From positions 1 to 64,000 of the forward strand of contig NZ_LJAK01000009.1 of the NCBI RefSeq assembly GCF_001420005.1: a stretch of DNA of 64,000 bases. The letters are read 5' to 3'. The stretch is from Loktanella sp. 3ANDIMAR09 (GTDB lineage Bacteria; Pseudomonadota; Alphaproteobacteria; Rhodobacterales; Rhodobacteraceae). The notes below the pieces were generated by a model. It was given only the letters and a program-made list of their open reading frames with translations, had not been told where the DNA came from and did no database searches. The first letter of the stretch is position 1; each line of letters starts with the position of its first letter. A program made the position numbers and the translations under genes. This document shows, piece by piece, positions 53,028 through 62,077 of this stretch.

Positions 53028-53795
53028 TCAATCCTCGTCGTCATTTTCCGCATCGACGTTTTCCGGCAGCTTGAAAAAGCTGTCGGCGTCGCGCACGTCA
53101 CGGGTGTCGACGGGTTCTTCGTCATCCTCGGGTGTCTCGGTCAGGCTGAAGGTTTCCAGCCCGGCGATGGCCGAGGGCATCTTGGGTTCAGGCGCCATGC
53201 CAAGGCTGCTTTCGGTGCTGACCAGTTTGCGACGCTCGTCGTCAGTCATCGCACCGCCCTCGGCGGCCCTTTTGGCATTGGCCTTTTGCACGGCGGCGTC
53301 CAGTTCGGACTGTTTGCACAAGCCCAGCGCCACCGGGTCGATCGGTTCGAGGTTGTTGATGTTCCAGTGGGTGCGTTCGCGGATCGCCTGGATCGTGGGC
53401 TTGGTCGTGCCCACCAGTTTGCTGATCTGGCCGTCCGACAGTTCGGGGTGAAATTTCACCAGCCAGTAGATCGAAGCCGGGCGGTCCTGACGCTTGGACA
53501 GCGGCGTGTAACGCGGGCCGCGGCGCTTTTCCTCGCCCACGGCGGCCTTGTAGAATTTCAGCTTCAGGGCGTGGGACGGATCGGCCATGCCCTTGTCCAG
53601 TTCTTCCTGGGTCAGCTGGTTGTTGGCGACGGGATCGAATCCCTTGACGCCCGTGGCGACGTCGCCATCGGCGATGCCCTGCACCTCCAGCTCGTGCATG
53701 CCGCAGAAATCCGCGATCTGCTTGAAGGTCAGCGTGGTGTTATCACATAGCCAGACGGCCGTCGCCTTGGCCATGATCGGTTTGTTGTCAGCCAT
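53028..53795 (-). CDS. Cell-cycle transcriptional regulator TrcR (DUF1013)
   Basis: A 255-residue protein conserved across Alphaproteobacteria. It has helix-turn-helix-like segments (LTFKQIADFCGMHELEVQGIA; LSDGQISKLVGTTKPTIQAI) and an acidic C-terminal tail (about 210-255). The family name comes from Caulobacter-related work. Two ATGs are adjacent; 53795 has the better distance from AGGAG. Confidence 0.88.
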   Translation of the reverse strand: MADNKPIMAKATAVWLCDNTTLTFKQIADFCGMHELEVQGIADGDVATGVKGFDPVANNQLTQEELDKGMADPSHALKLKFYKAAVGEEKRRGPRYTPLSKRQDRPASIYWLVKFHPELSDGQISKLVGTTKPTIQAIRERTHWNINNLEPIDPVALGLCKQSELDAAVQKANAKRAAEGGAMTDDERRKLVSTESSLGMAPEPKMPSAIAGLETFSLTETPEDDEEPVDTRDVRDADSFFKLPENVDAENDDED

Positions 53796-53923
53796 CATGT
53801 CTCTCCTATTCTGGACAAGCCTTTCCCGCGCCCTTGAGGGGGCTGACCGCATGGGCCGGGTTCGCATTGTCGGGGAACTTGAGGTGTATATAGTCAGACC
53901 ACACGAATTTGGAAAGACTGCAA

Positions 53924-54550
53924 ATGTGGAAATGGCTGGCCGCTGCGGCCCTGATCGCCCCTCCTGCCCTGGCGGATGAGGCGGGCGATTTCGATTACTA
54001 CGTGATGGCGCTGTCATGGTCGCCCAATTGGTGCGACCGCGAAGGGCGCGCGCGCAATTCACCGCAATGTGCACCGGGGGCGAATTACGGCTGGGTTCTG
54101 CACGGGCTGTGGCCGCAATATGAATACGGCTACCCACAGGATTGCCGCACCAGCGTGCAGCCCCCGTCACGCGGGCAGACGGCGGCAATGGTCGATATCA
54201 TGGGGACCAGCGGGCTGGCATGGTACCAGTGGAACAAGCATGGCAGCTGTTCGGGCCTGACGTCGCAGGCCTATTTCGACCTTGCGCGCCGGGCCTACGA
54301 CAGCGTCGCCATCCCGCAGGCCTTTCGCAAGCTGAACCGGGACGTGACACTGCCTGCGTCGCTGATCGAGGAGGCCTTCATCGACAAGAACCCCGAGCTG
54401 TCACCCGACGGGGTGACCGTCACCTGCCGCGACGGCGCGATCCAGGAGGCGAGGATCTGCCTGACCAGGGATCTGGAACCGCGTGACTGCGGCGCGGACG
54501 TGGTGCGCGACTGCACCTTGCAAAGTGCGGCATTCGGGGCGATCGACTGA
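53924..54550 (+). CDS. Ribonuclease T2 family protein
   Basis: A 208-residue protein with a signal peptide (ending ALA-D) and both T2 active-site motifs: HGLWPQY (CAS I) and WNKHGSCSG (CAS II). It has several cysteines for disulfides. It would be a periplasmic or secreted, low-specificity RNase. GGAAAG precedes the ATG at 53924. The stop overlaps the next gene (TGATG). Confidence 0.92.
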   Translation: MWKWLAAAALIAPPALADEAGDFDYYVMALSWSPNWCDREGRARNSPQCAPGANYGWVLHGLWPQYEYGYPQDCRTSVQPPSRGQTAAMVDIMGTSGLAWYQWNKHGSCSGLTSQAYFDLARRAYDSVAIPQAFRKLNRDVTLPASLIEEAFIDKNPELSPDGVTVTCRDGAIQEARICLTRDLEPRDCGADVVRDCTLQSAAFGAID

Positions 54551-54921
54551 TGCTGCGCTGGCAACCCGGCGATGATGTGGGCGCGCTGGACGACTGGCCG
54601 TTCACCGCCTCTGCGAGCGAATACGCGATTTTGCGCGGCACACCCCGCGCCAGCGGCCGCATCCTGTCAGGTGGGCCGGGTCACCCCACCCGTGCGGGGA
54701 TCTGGCGCTGCACGGCCGGTGCGTTTTCCTGCATCGAACAAGGCGACGAGATGATGACGATTCTGTCCGGGTCCGGCACACTGACAGATGTCGCAAGCCA
54801 GGAGGTGACCCGCTTTGCGGCAGGCGACACGTTGTTCAGCCGCGACGGGCGGCGCGTGATCTGGGATGTGACGCAGGATGTGACAAAGGTCTTTTTCGGT
54901 CACAAGGACGGTGGGTTCTGA
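54550..54921 (+). CDS. Cupin-domain protein
   Basis: A 123-residue single cupin, related to the small (S)-ureidoglycine/EutQ-like group: GIWRCTAGAFSCIEQGDEMMTILSG carries the first motif, though usual histidines are not obvious, and FAAGDTLFSRDGRRVIWDV the second. No enzymatic role can be assigned. It is coupled to the RNase T2 gene by TGATG. Confidence 0.8.
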   Translation: MLRWQPGDDVGALDDWPFTASASEYAILRGTPRASGRILSGGPGHPTRAGIWRCTAGAFSCIEQGDEMMTILSGSGTLTDVASQEVTRFAAGDTLFSRDGRRVIWDVTQDVTKVFFGHKDGGF

Positions 54922-54928
54922 TGACCCT

Positions 54929-54980
54929 TCGGCCCTTTGGGCCGATGCCTCCGGCGGGAGTATTTCGGGCAAGATGATGC
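54929..54980 (-). repeat. Dispersed repeat family B, copy 3, with adjoining hairpin
   Basis: At 54947-54980 the element reads on the minus strand as GCATCATCTTGCCC, G, AAATACTCCCG, CCGGAGGC. On its other side is a perfect hairpin TCGGCCC-TTT-GGGCCGA at 54929-54945. It lies in the convergent gap between the cupin gene and fmt. Confidence 0.72.
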
Positions 54981-54986
54981 AGCGGA

Positions 54987-55886
54987 TCACTGCACGAATG
55001 GACCGGGGTCTAGGCCGCGCAGGGCCTCTGCGGCATCCATCGGGCGTTTTCCCGCGCGTTGCAGGCGGGTGACCTGCACGGCCCCCGTGCCGCAGGCGAT
55101 CGTCAGGTCGCGCAGGACCTGCCCCGGCTCGCCGCTTGCGTCAGCGACCTGGCTGGCCAGCAATTTTACCCGTTCGCCACCGATTTCCGTCCAGGCCCCG
55201 GGAAATGGCGACAGTCCACGGATCTGTGCATCAATCGTGGTTGCATCCTGCGTCCAGTCGATCCGCGCTTCGGCCTTGTCGATCTTGGTGGCATAGGTGA
55301 CGCCGTCGTCAGGCTGCGGAACCGGGTGCAGCATCGCCAGACGGGCGAGCGCCTCGACAATCAGGCGCGCGCCCATGCCGGACAAACGGTCATGCAGGGT
55401 TCCCGTGGTGTCATCGGTGGCGATGGCCGTTGTTTCGCGCAGCAGGACAGGGCCGGTATCAAGCCCGGCCTCCATCTGCATGATGCATACGCCGGTCTCG
55501 GCGTCACCGGCCATGATCGCGCGGTGGATGGGTGCGGCCCCGCGCCAGCGCGGCAAGAGCGAGGCATGGATATTCAGGCAACCGTGGCGCGGCGCATCCA
55601 GCACGGCCTGTGGCAGGATCAGCCCGTAGGCCACGACGACCGCGATATCGGCGCGCAGATCGGCAAAGGCCTGCTGCGCCGCGACCGATTTCAGCGAGAC
55701 CGGGTGCCGCACCTCCAGCCCGAGAGACATCGCCCGCTGCTGCACAGGGCTGGGCCGGTCCTTCTTGCCGCGCCCGGCAGGGCGTGGCGGTTGTGCATAG
55801 ACGGCAACCACCTCGTGTCCTGCATCGACCAGCGCCTGCAGCACCGGCACCGAAAAATCGGGTGTTCCCATGAAGATGACGCGCAT
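54987..55886 (-). CDS. fmt: Methionyl-tRNA formyltransferase
   Basis: A 299-residue protein beginning [19 protein letters not shown]. It has the formyl-transfer site [16 protein letters not shown] and a C-terminal tRNA-binding domain (about 205-299). It formylates initiator Met-tRNA. The deformylase gene def, often adjacent, is not next to it here. Confidence 0.96.
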   Translation of the reverse strand: MRVIFMGTPDFSVPVLQALVDAGHEVVAVYAQPPRPAGRGKKDRPSPVQQRAMSLGLEVRHPVSLKSVAAQQAFADLRADIAVVVAYGLILPQAVLDAPRHGCLNIHASLLPRWRGAAPIHRAIMAGDAETGVCIMQMEAGLDTGPVLLRETTAIATDDTTGTLHDRLSGMGARLIVEALARLAMLHPVPQPDDGVTYATKIDKAEARIDWTQDATTIDAQIRGLSPFPGAWTEIGGERVKLLASQVADASGEPGQVLRDLTIACGTGAVQVTRLQRAGKRPMDAAEALRGLDPGPFVQ

Positions 55887-55938
55887 ATTGGCCCCCTGTC
55901 TGATCTGGGCGGCACCCTAGCGTCTGGCGCGGGAATGG

Positions 55939-56421
55939 CTAGCAGCTTTGGCCGAGCACCAGCACATAGGTCGGCCCCTTGGCACCCTGTGCGACACCGA
56001 CGCCCATTTCGGACACGCGCGGGTGCAGGATGTTGGACAAATGGCCGGGTGAGGCATTCCAGCCATTCACAACCTGTGCAACGCGGGGAAAATCCCATGC
56101 CACGTTTTCGGCGATGGTGCAGGCCCGATAGCCGCGGGCCCGAGCGCGCAGCTGCGCATTGGACCCGTCACTGCCACGGTGACCGCGAATGGCATGGATC
56201 GCCATATCGCAGGCATGATCCTGCGAGGCCTGCGCCAGACGCTGGTTGAACCCCAGCGGGGGCAGACCGCGCGCGCGCCGCGTCTGGTTCACACCGTTGA
56301 CGATCTCTGTCGCGATGGCGTTGGAATCGCCGGGGGCAGCGCAGGCATTCGCCGCGGTCACATGCGTGGGCAGCGCCAGCGCGGTCGCCGCACAGAAGAT
56401 GAATAGTAAGGGTCGCAGCAT
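55939..56421 (-). CDS. CAP-domain (SCP/PR-1-like) secreted protein, third in the window
   Basis: A 160-residue protein: a signal peptide (ending TAA-N), then a CAP domain with VNQTRRARGLPPL, AQASQDHACDMA, the His in IRGHRGSDG, IAENVAWDF and NASPGHLSNIL. Unlike the two copies at the window start it has no lipobox and contains several cysteines. GGAGG precedes the ATG. Confidence 0.9.
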   Translation of the reverse strand: MLRPLLFIFCAATALALPTHVTAANACAAPGDSNAIATEIVNGVNQTRRARGLPPLGFNQRLAQASQDHACDMAIHAIRGHRGSDGSNAQLRARARGYRACTIAENVAWDFPRVAQVVNGWNASPGHLSNILHPRVSEMGVGVAQGAKGPTYVLVLGQSC

Positions 56422-56501
56422 CGTGGTCCTCCGGTTGGTCAGAGATCCCGGATGCAGACTGAAAACGGCGCTTGTTTGGCGCAGATCGCGCGATTTTCGG
56501 A

Positions 56502-57296
56502 TCAGGCGCTGCGGATGAACCGTCCGCCAAGGCTGGCACAGGCAAACAGCGCAACCGCCACGCAGACGATCGACGGGCCTGTCGGTGTGTCCAGCTGCAA
56601 GGAGAGCGCGATGCCACCAAGTGCTGCGGTCACGCCGATTGATGCTGCAACGGCGGCCATCCGTTCGGGACCGTTGCTGGCACGGCGCGCCGCCGCAGCG
56701 GGGATCACCAGCAGGGCCGTGATCAGCAATGCGCCCACGACCTTGATCGCGACGGCCACGACGCCAGCCAGCATCAGCGTCAGGATCAGATTTTCGCGCT
56801 GCGGATCAACCCCGGAGGCCGTCGCCAGATCGGGGTTCAGGGTCGCCAGCAACAAGGCCGACCAATGCCACCACAAAAGCGCCAGCACGACCAGCACACC
56901 CGCCCAGATCACCGCCAGATCGCTGCGGGTCACCGTCAACACGTCGCCGAACAGATAGGCCTCGAGGTCGATCCGCGCGCCCGGCAGCAGCGCTACCGCC
57001 ACGAGGCCCAGCGCCAGGGCACCATGCGCAAGCACGCCCAGAATGGTATCCGTGCCCTGCTGGCGATCACTGAGCCTGTGGATCAGCAAGGCAACGATCA
57101 AGGCGACAAGCCCCACGCCCGCGATCACCGACACATTCAGCGCCAGCGCCAGCGCCACGCCCAGGATTGCGGCATGGGCCGTGGCGTCACCGAAATAGGC
57201 CATGCGCCGCCAGACCACGAAACACCCCAGAATACTGGCCGCGAGGGCCGTGCCGACCGCAGCCAGGGCCGCGCGCACCAGAAAATCGTCCAGCAT
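56502..57296 (-). CDS. znuB: Zinc ABC transporter permease ZnuB
   Basis: A 264-residue integral membrane protein with about seven to eight helices of the metal ABC-3 family (FGDATAHAAILGVALAL; VGALLITALLVIPAAAA). It starts directly after the znuC stop with no gap and so is co-translated. It moves Zn2+ delivered by ZnuA across the inner membrane. Confidence 0.93.
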   Translation of the reverse strand: MLDDFLVRAALAAVGTALAASILGCFVVWRRMAYFGDATAHAAILGVALALALNVSVIAGVGLVALIVALLIHRLSDRQQGTDTILGVLAHGALALGLVAVALLPGARIDLEAYLFGDVLTVTRSDLAVIWAGVLVVLALLWWHWSALLLATLNPDLATASGVDPQRENLILTLMLAGVVAVAIKVVGALLITALLVIPAAAARRASNGPERMAAVAASIGVTAALGGIALSLQLDTPTGPSIVCVAVALFACASLGGRFIRSA

Positions 57297-58031
57297 TCAG
57301 TCCGTCGTCCCGTGATGATGGTGGTGGTGATGGTGATCATGATCGTGGCGATAAAGCGCAAGCGCGCCACCTGTACCTGTCCCGAACAATTCGCGATAGG
57401 CAGGTGCGGCGGAAACGACCTCGGGCGTGCCTTCGCAACAGATATGACCGTTCAGGCAGATCACCCGGTCAGACGCGCTCATGACCACGTGAAGTTCGTG
57501 ACTAACCATCAGCACGGCACAGCCCAGGTCGCCGCGCACATCCTCGATCAGGCGGTAGAATTGCGCGGCCCCCGGCTGGTCGAGGCCCTGTGTCGCCTCG
57601 TCCAGGATCAGAAGTTGCGGCGCATTCAGGATCGCGCGGGCCAAGAGCACGCGCTGGAACTGGCCGCCGGACAGATCGGCCATCTGACGGTTGGCCACAT
57701 GGGCCACACCGGTGCGGGTCAGTGCCGCTTCCCCCTGTGCGCGCGACACCCGGCGCGGCAGATCCAAAAACCGGCGGGCGGTCAGCGGCAAGGTGGAATC
57801 GATTGACAGTTTCTGCGGCACATAGCCGATGCGCAGGCCCGCCTCGCGCAGGATGCGTCCGCTGTCAGGGCGCAGGGCACCGATCAGACTGCGCAAAAGC
57901 GTCGATTTGCCCGACCCGTTGGGCCCGACGATGGTCACGATTTCACCGGCCGCAATCGACAGGCTGACATCCTGCAGGATCGCCGTCGTCCCGTAGGACA
58001 CGCGCAGATGTTCCGCAGACAGCAGCGTCAT
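57297..58031 (-). CDS. znuC: Zinc ABC transporter ATPase ZnuC with His-rich tail
   Basis: A 244-residue ATPase: Walker A GPNGSGKST near residue 38, signature LSGGQFQR and Walker B LLILDEA. It ends in a histidine-rich tail, HDHDHHHHHHHHGTTD, likely to bind metal. The start overlaps the zur stop (ATGA), so zur, znuC and znuB form one unit. Confidence 0.94.
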   Translation of the reverse strand: MTLLSAEHLRVSYGTTAILQDVSLSIAAGEIVTIVGPNGSGKSTLLRSLIGALRPDSGRILREAGLRIGYVPQKLSIDSTLPLTARRFLDLPRRVSRAQGEAALTRTGVAHVANRQMADLSGGQFQRVLLARAILNAPQLLILDEATQGLDQPGAAQFYRLIEDVRGDLGCAVLMVSHELHVVMSASDRVICLNGHICCEGTPEVVSAAPAYRELFGTGTGGALALYRHDHDHHHHHHHHGTTD

Positions 58032-58480
58032 GCCGGTACCTGACATTTCGGGCACAGGCCCTCTGCCTCTATCACCGTGCGTTCGATGGCAAATCCGCTG
58101 TCATCGGCCATCCGGTCGAGGGTCGCAGGCGATGCCGCCTCGGCCACGGTACGACAGGACCGGCAGATCATGAACGCCGGATCATGTTCGGCCCCCGGTC
58201 GCGCACAAGCGACAAAGGCGTTGAGCCGTTCGATCCGGTGCGCGAGGCCGTTGTCCACCAGAAACGACAATGCGCGGTAGGCGACGGGGGGCTGATCGCC
58301 CAGTCCTTCGTCCCGCAGCCGGGCCAGAACGTCATAGGCCCCCATCGCAGTATGGCTTTCCAGCAGGATTTCCAGCACGCGACGGCGCACCGGAGTCAGA
58401 CGGATATCGGCAGCCTCGGCCTGCGCGATTGCACCGCTGACGCAGGCACTGTGATCGTGGGGGTCAAAACCGCTGCTCAT
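58028..58480 (-). CDS. zur: Zinc uptake regulator Zur (Fur family)
   Basis: A 150-residue Fur-family repressor: a winged helix (about 25-85, LTPVRRRVLEILLES) and a dimerisation domain with the structural zinc cysteines CRSC and CPKC. It shares the operon with znuCB and faces znuA, so Zur rather than Fur is the clear reading. With Zn2+ bound it should repress both directions from the operator at 58492-58508. ATG 58480 excludes a poor upstream extension. Confidence 0.93.
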   Translation of the reverse strand: MSSGFDPHDHSACVSGAIAQAEAADIRLTPVRRRVLEILLESHTAMGAYDVLARLRDEGLGDQPPVAYRALSFLVDNGLAHRIERLNAFVACARPGAEHDPAFMICRSCRTVAEAASPATLDRMADDSGFAIERTVIEAEGLCPKCQVPA

Positions 58481-58491
58481 GAAATGTCCAC

Positions 58492-58508
58492 TTGTTATGT
58501 TATAACAA
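58492..58508. promoter_or_regulatory. Zur-like operator between zur and znuA
   Basis: A perfect interrupted palindrome TTGTTAT-GTT-ATAACAA, 12 bp before the zur ATG and 45 bp before the znuA ATG. It resembles the GTTAT-N-ATAAC type of Zur box known in Alphaproteobacteria. Confidence 0.8.
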
Positions 58509-58552
58509 TACATTTATAGCCCCGCCCGAAACCAATCACAAGGGGACTCTCC

Positions 58553-59590
58553 ATGCTGCGCCTGACCACAACAACAGCCCTCGTCATGCTATCCACCACC
58601 GCGATGGCCGAGGTGCCGCGCGTCCTGACGGATATTGCGCCGATCCATAGCCTTGTGGCGCAGGTGATGGGCGATCTGGGCGCACCGGACCTGCTGGTGC
58701 CCGCGGGTGGTGATGCACATCACATGGCGCTGCGCCCATCCGATGCGCGCCTGCTGGATCAGGCGCAGGTGGTGGTCTGGGTCGGCGAAAGCCTGACACC
58801 CTGGCTGGACGAGCCGCTGCGCACGCTTGCGCCCACGGCCGCGACGCTGACCTTGCAAGAGGTCGCTGGCTGGACCCCGCGGATGTATCCCGACGCAGAT
58901 GATCGTGATGATCACGAAGGACACGACGATCATGCCGATCACGACGATCACGACGATCATGCGGATCACGACCACGATCACGACGAACATGCGGATCACG
59001 ATCATGATGATGACCACGACCACGCTGGTGACGACCACGCAGATCATGACGATCACGCAGGTCACGTGCACACTGGGCTGGACCCGCATGCCTGGCTCGA
59101 CCCGGTCGCGGCCAAGGTCTGGGTGGGCGCGATCCGCGATACGCTGACCGCGACCGACCCCGACAATGCAGCTACCTATGCCGCCAATGCCACCGACGCG
59201 ATGCAGCGTCTGGATACGCTGACCGACCAGCTGACAACGACGCTGGCCGGCGTGCCTGCTGGCAGCTGGCTGGCCCCCCATGACGCCTTTGGTTACTTTG
59301 AAGAACGGTTCTCGGTGCCTTCTGCCGGGGCCGTGGCCGACAGCGAAGCGGTGGCACCCGGTGCCGCACGCCTGTCAGACCTGCGCGAACGGGTGTCCGG
59401 CGGAACGGTCAGTTGCGTGCTGTTCGAGGTGAACACCGCCGATGATCTGGCCCGCACCCTGACCGACGGAACCACGGCCAAGACGGCAGCGATCAGCGTG
59501 GCAGGTGCAGGGCTGGAACCGGGTCCCGCACTTTATTCGACCCTGCTGACCAGTATTGCGGACACGCTGGTGGATTGTACGGCGTCCTAA
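58553..59590 (+). CDS. znuA: Zinc-binding periplasmic protein ZnuA with an Asp/His-rich insert
   Basis: A 345-residue protein: a signal peptide (residues 1-19), metal-site His31 and His57 regions (IAPIHSLV; GGDAHHMALRPSDA), an Asp/His-rich loop from about residue 115 to 173, then GLDPHAWLDP and HDAFGYF. The insert is longer than in many ZnuA proteins and probably captures zinc for the binding site. The start codon is 45 bp from the Zur-like operator. The stop overlaps the convergent gene by four bases. Confidence 0.95.
   Translation: MLRLTTTTALVMLSTTAMAEVPRVLTDIAPIHSLVAQVMGDLGAPDLLVPAGGDAHHMALRPSDARLLDQAQVVVWVGESLTPWLDEPLRTLAPTAATLTLQEVAGWTPRMYPDADDRDDHEGHDDHADHDDHDDHADHDHDHDEHADHDHDDDHDHAGDDHADHDDHAGHVHTGLDPHAWLDPVAAKVWVGAIRDTLTATDPDNAATYAANATDAMQRLDTLTDQLTTTLAGVPAGSWLAPHDAFGYFEERFSVPSAGAVADSEAVAPGAARLSDLRERVSGGTVSCVLFEVNTADDLARTLTDGTTAKTAAISVAGAGLEPGPALYSTLLTSIADTLVDCTAS
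58895..59071 (+). repeat. Low-complexity GAY-CAY tract coding the ZnuA metal-binding loop
   Basis: About 177 bp built from irregular repeats of Asp and His codons (GATCACGAC, GATCATGCG, GATCATGAT). It is in frame with znuA throughout. Such tracts expand and contract easily, so loop length may vary between strains. Confidence 0.85.
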
Positions 59591-60564
59591 CTGCCGAACA
59601 GCCCGGTCAGCGCCCGTTGCACCAAACCGGTGACGGACGGGCGCTTGACCGCCTGAAACGGCAGGGGACGGCAGACCTCGATCGCGGCGACGCCGACGCG
59701 GGCTGTCAGCGCGCCGTTGACGATCCCCTCGCCAAAGCGGCGCGACACCTTGGACAGCAGGCCGCCGCCCGCGACGGACCCGATCAGGTCGTCGCCCACG
59801 GCCACCGCCCCGGTCGCCACCAGATGCGACAGCACCGTGCGCACCAGTCGCAGACTGCCCAAGGTGCCAGACCGTCCCCCATAGATTTCGGCAATCCGCC
59901 GGATCATGCGGATATTGGCCGTCAGCGCCGTAAAGACGTCCGCCAGTGCCAGGGGCACGACTGCGGTGACCAGCGCCACCTGACGGGCGGCGGCCTGCAC
60001 CTCGGCCACGGCGCGCGCGTCCAGCGGGACCAGCAGGCTGCGTTCGGCCAGGTCCAGCAATCCGTCGGCATCCATCAGTTCTGGCGCGCGGTCGGCCAGC
60101 TGTGCCCGCCCCCAGCTGGTATCGTCGCGCCCGGCATAAAGCGCGGTCAGCTGGTCCACCACCTTGCGCGCGGCCTTCAGATCGTGCCCGGCGTGTGCCT
60201 GTGCGGCATCGGCCTGCACGCGGTCGATACGGCGTAACCGACTGAATGCCGACAGCTCGCGGATCACGACCGCCAGACAGACGCAGACGAACAGGACCAG
60301 CAGCCCGGTGAACACCATGCCAAGGATCGGATGCGCCGCGACCAGCCCCGTGACGTAGTTCCATGCCGCAAGCGAGATGACGAAACCAAAAATCGCCAGC
60401 AGCAGCGACCAGAACCAGCGCGCCAGCGGGTTGGGCTTGCGTGTGCCCAGCGCCACCACCGATTGCATGGCGGCCCCCTGCGGCAGGTCGTCCACGATGG
60501 CGGGTGCGGTTGCGGGCGTCTGGTCGGCAGGCCCGTCGAGGTCGATCAGCACGGGGCGTTTCAT
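59587..60564 (-). CDS. TIGR01620/YcjF-family inner membrane protein
   Basis: A 325-residue protein with two membrane helices (about 47-70 and 77-100), followed by a soluble DUF697-like region with GRSGTLGSLRLVRTVLSHLV and KVSRRFGEGIVNGALTARVG. YcjF-like proteins pair with YcjX; their start/stop overlap here (ATGA) agrees. Function is unclear; stress-induced expression is known in enterobacteria. Confidence 0.87.
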   Translation of the reverse strand: MKRPVLIDLDGPADQTPATAPAIVDDLPQGAAMQSVVALGTRKPNPLARWFWSLLLAIFGFVISLAAWNYVTGLVAAHPILGMVFTGLLVLFVCVCLAVVIRELSAFSRLRRIDRVQADAAQAHAGHDLKAARKVVDQLTALYAGRDDTSWGRAQLADRAPELMDADGLLDLAERSLLVPLDARAVAEVQAAARQVALVTAVVPLALADVFTALTANIRMIRRIAEIYGGRSGTLGSLRLVRTVLSHLVATGAVAVGDDLIGSVAGGGLLSKVSRRFGEGIVNGALTARVGVAAIEVCRPLPFQAVKRPSVTGLVQRALTGLFGS

Positions 60565-61985
60565 AGCCGGTCTCCGATCAGGAATTCGGCCGCCTTGTCC
60601 AGCCGGATATGCGGCGGACCTTCGCCCGGTTTCAGCGTCAGATGCGATGGGGCAAAGCGCATCACCTTGTAATCACCCTCGCCCCAGTTTTCCGCCCCCG
60701 ACCGGGCCGGTGACAACAGGTGTGCGGGATCGGTCGGCAACAGTCCGGGATAGAACGCGGCCTCCTTGCCGGTGTCCAGCAGGCGACCGCGCACCACGTC
60801 CAGCGTGCCGCCATCGTGATCCACGGTCTGTTCCACCGTCGTGCGCAGCGCGGCAATCGACATCGCCTCGGTCCGCGCACCCGCGAAATCCGCACGGTCC
60901 TGCGCGTCGCGCAGCAGGGCCTGCGTGATCGCGGTCAGCTGTGGATGCTGGGTGTGGTGGAGGTGGTCCGCCTTGGTTGCGGCAAACAGGATGCGTTCCA
61001 CCCGCCGCCCGTTGAAAATGCGGCTGATAAAGCTGTTCCGCCCCGGGTTGAACGCCGTCAGGATGTCGGCCATCGCGCTGCGCAGATCGTCCAGCGCACG
61101 CGGGCCTGCATTGATTGCCCCCAGCACGTCAACCAGCACGACCTGCCGGTCGATCTTGGCGAAATGATCGCGAAAGAATGGCCGCACCACATGACGTTTA
61201 TAGGATTCGAACCGGCGTTCGAATTCACGTGCCAGCGATCCGCGCGGGGCCACGCCGCCCGGCAGCGGCGCAAAGGTCAGGACAGGACTGCCGGCCAGAT
61301 CACCCGGCAACAGGAACCGTCCGGGCGTGCAATCCGAATATCCCGCGGCCCGCGCCGCCTGCAGATGCGCGGTATAGGCATCAGCGAGGGCACGGGCTGT
61401 AGGCTCGTCCAGTTTTTGCACGGGGTCGGCCGCATCCAGCGCCGCGAGATAGGCGTCGCCCATTGGCCGCCCGGGCGCGCGTGCCAGTGCCGCACGTGAC
61501 CATGTGGCGAAATCGAGATCCAGCAGCGCCAGATCCAGCAGCCATTCGCCGGGATAATCCACGATATCGAGGTGCACCGTCCGTGGCCCCTGCAACCCCG
61601 CCAACAGGCCAGAGGGCTGCACCCGCAGCGACAGGCGCAATTCGGAGATGTGCCGCGTGCCTTCGGGCCAGTGTGGGTCCTGCCCCGTCAGGTTGCCAAG
61701 GTAGGTTTCATAGTCGAACCGTGGCAGGGTATCGTCGGGCTGCGGTTGCAGATAGGCGGTCTGGATCGCGCCGCCGGCAGCCGCCCGCAGTTGCGGCATG
61801 CGGCCCCGGTTCATCAGGTTCGCAACCAGTGACGTGATGAACACCGTCTTGCCAGCGCGTGACAGGCCCGTGACACCCAGCCGGATCACCGGATCGCTGA
61901 ACGGTGCTGTCAGTGGCCGGGTCACGGCCCCTGCCACATTGCCCACGCCACGCGCGATTTGATCGGTAAAGTCTGTCAGGCCCAC
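60561..61985 (-). CDS. ycjX: YcjX-family P-loop protein (DUF463)
   Basis: A 474-residue P-loop NTPase: Walker A GLSRAGKTVF near residue 40, a Walker-B-like DIVDYPGEWLLDL, and the family segment RVERILFAATKADHLHH, in which TKAD resembles a G4 motif. It starts with GTG, supported by AGGGG upstream. It is co-transcribed with the YcjF-like gene. The biological role is not established. Confidence 0.9.
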   Translation of the reverse strand: MGLTDFTDQIARGVGNVAGAVTRPLTAPFSDPVIRLGVTGLSRAGKTVFITSLVANLMNRGRMPQLRAAAGGAIQTAYLQPQPDDTLPRFDYETYLGNLTGQDPHWPEGTRHISELRLSLRVQPSGLLAGLQGPRTVHLDIVDYPGEWLLDLALLDLDFATWSRAALARAPGRPMGDAYLAALDAADPVQKLDEPTARALADAYTAHLQAARAAGYSDCTPGRFLLPGDLAGSPVLTFAPLPGGVAPRGSLAREFERRFESYKRHVVRPFFRDHFAKIDRQVVLVDVLGAINAGPRALDDLRSAMADILTAFNPGRNSFISRIFNGRRVERILFAATKADHLHHTQHPQLTAITQALLRDAQDRADFAGARTEAMSIAALRTTVEQTVDHDGGTLDVVRGRLLDTGKEAAFYPGLLPTDPAHLLSPARSGAENWGEGDYKVMRFAPSHLTLKPGEGPPHIRLDKAAEFLIGDRL

Positions 61986-62077
61986 GCGTATCCCCTCTTT
62001 GTCCGCTACAACTAGGGTCTCGTTGCGACGATGGGTAGGGATTGATTTCGGCGCCCCCCGCTTTTACGACCCGTTTC

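Noticed and set aside
58895-59071. The GAY-CAY tract as a CRISPR or minisatellite array
   Set aside because: The repeats are irregular, have no unique spacers and stay in frame, coding the Asp/His loop of ZnuA.
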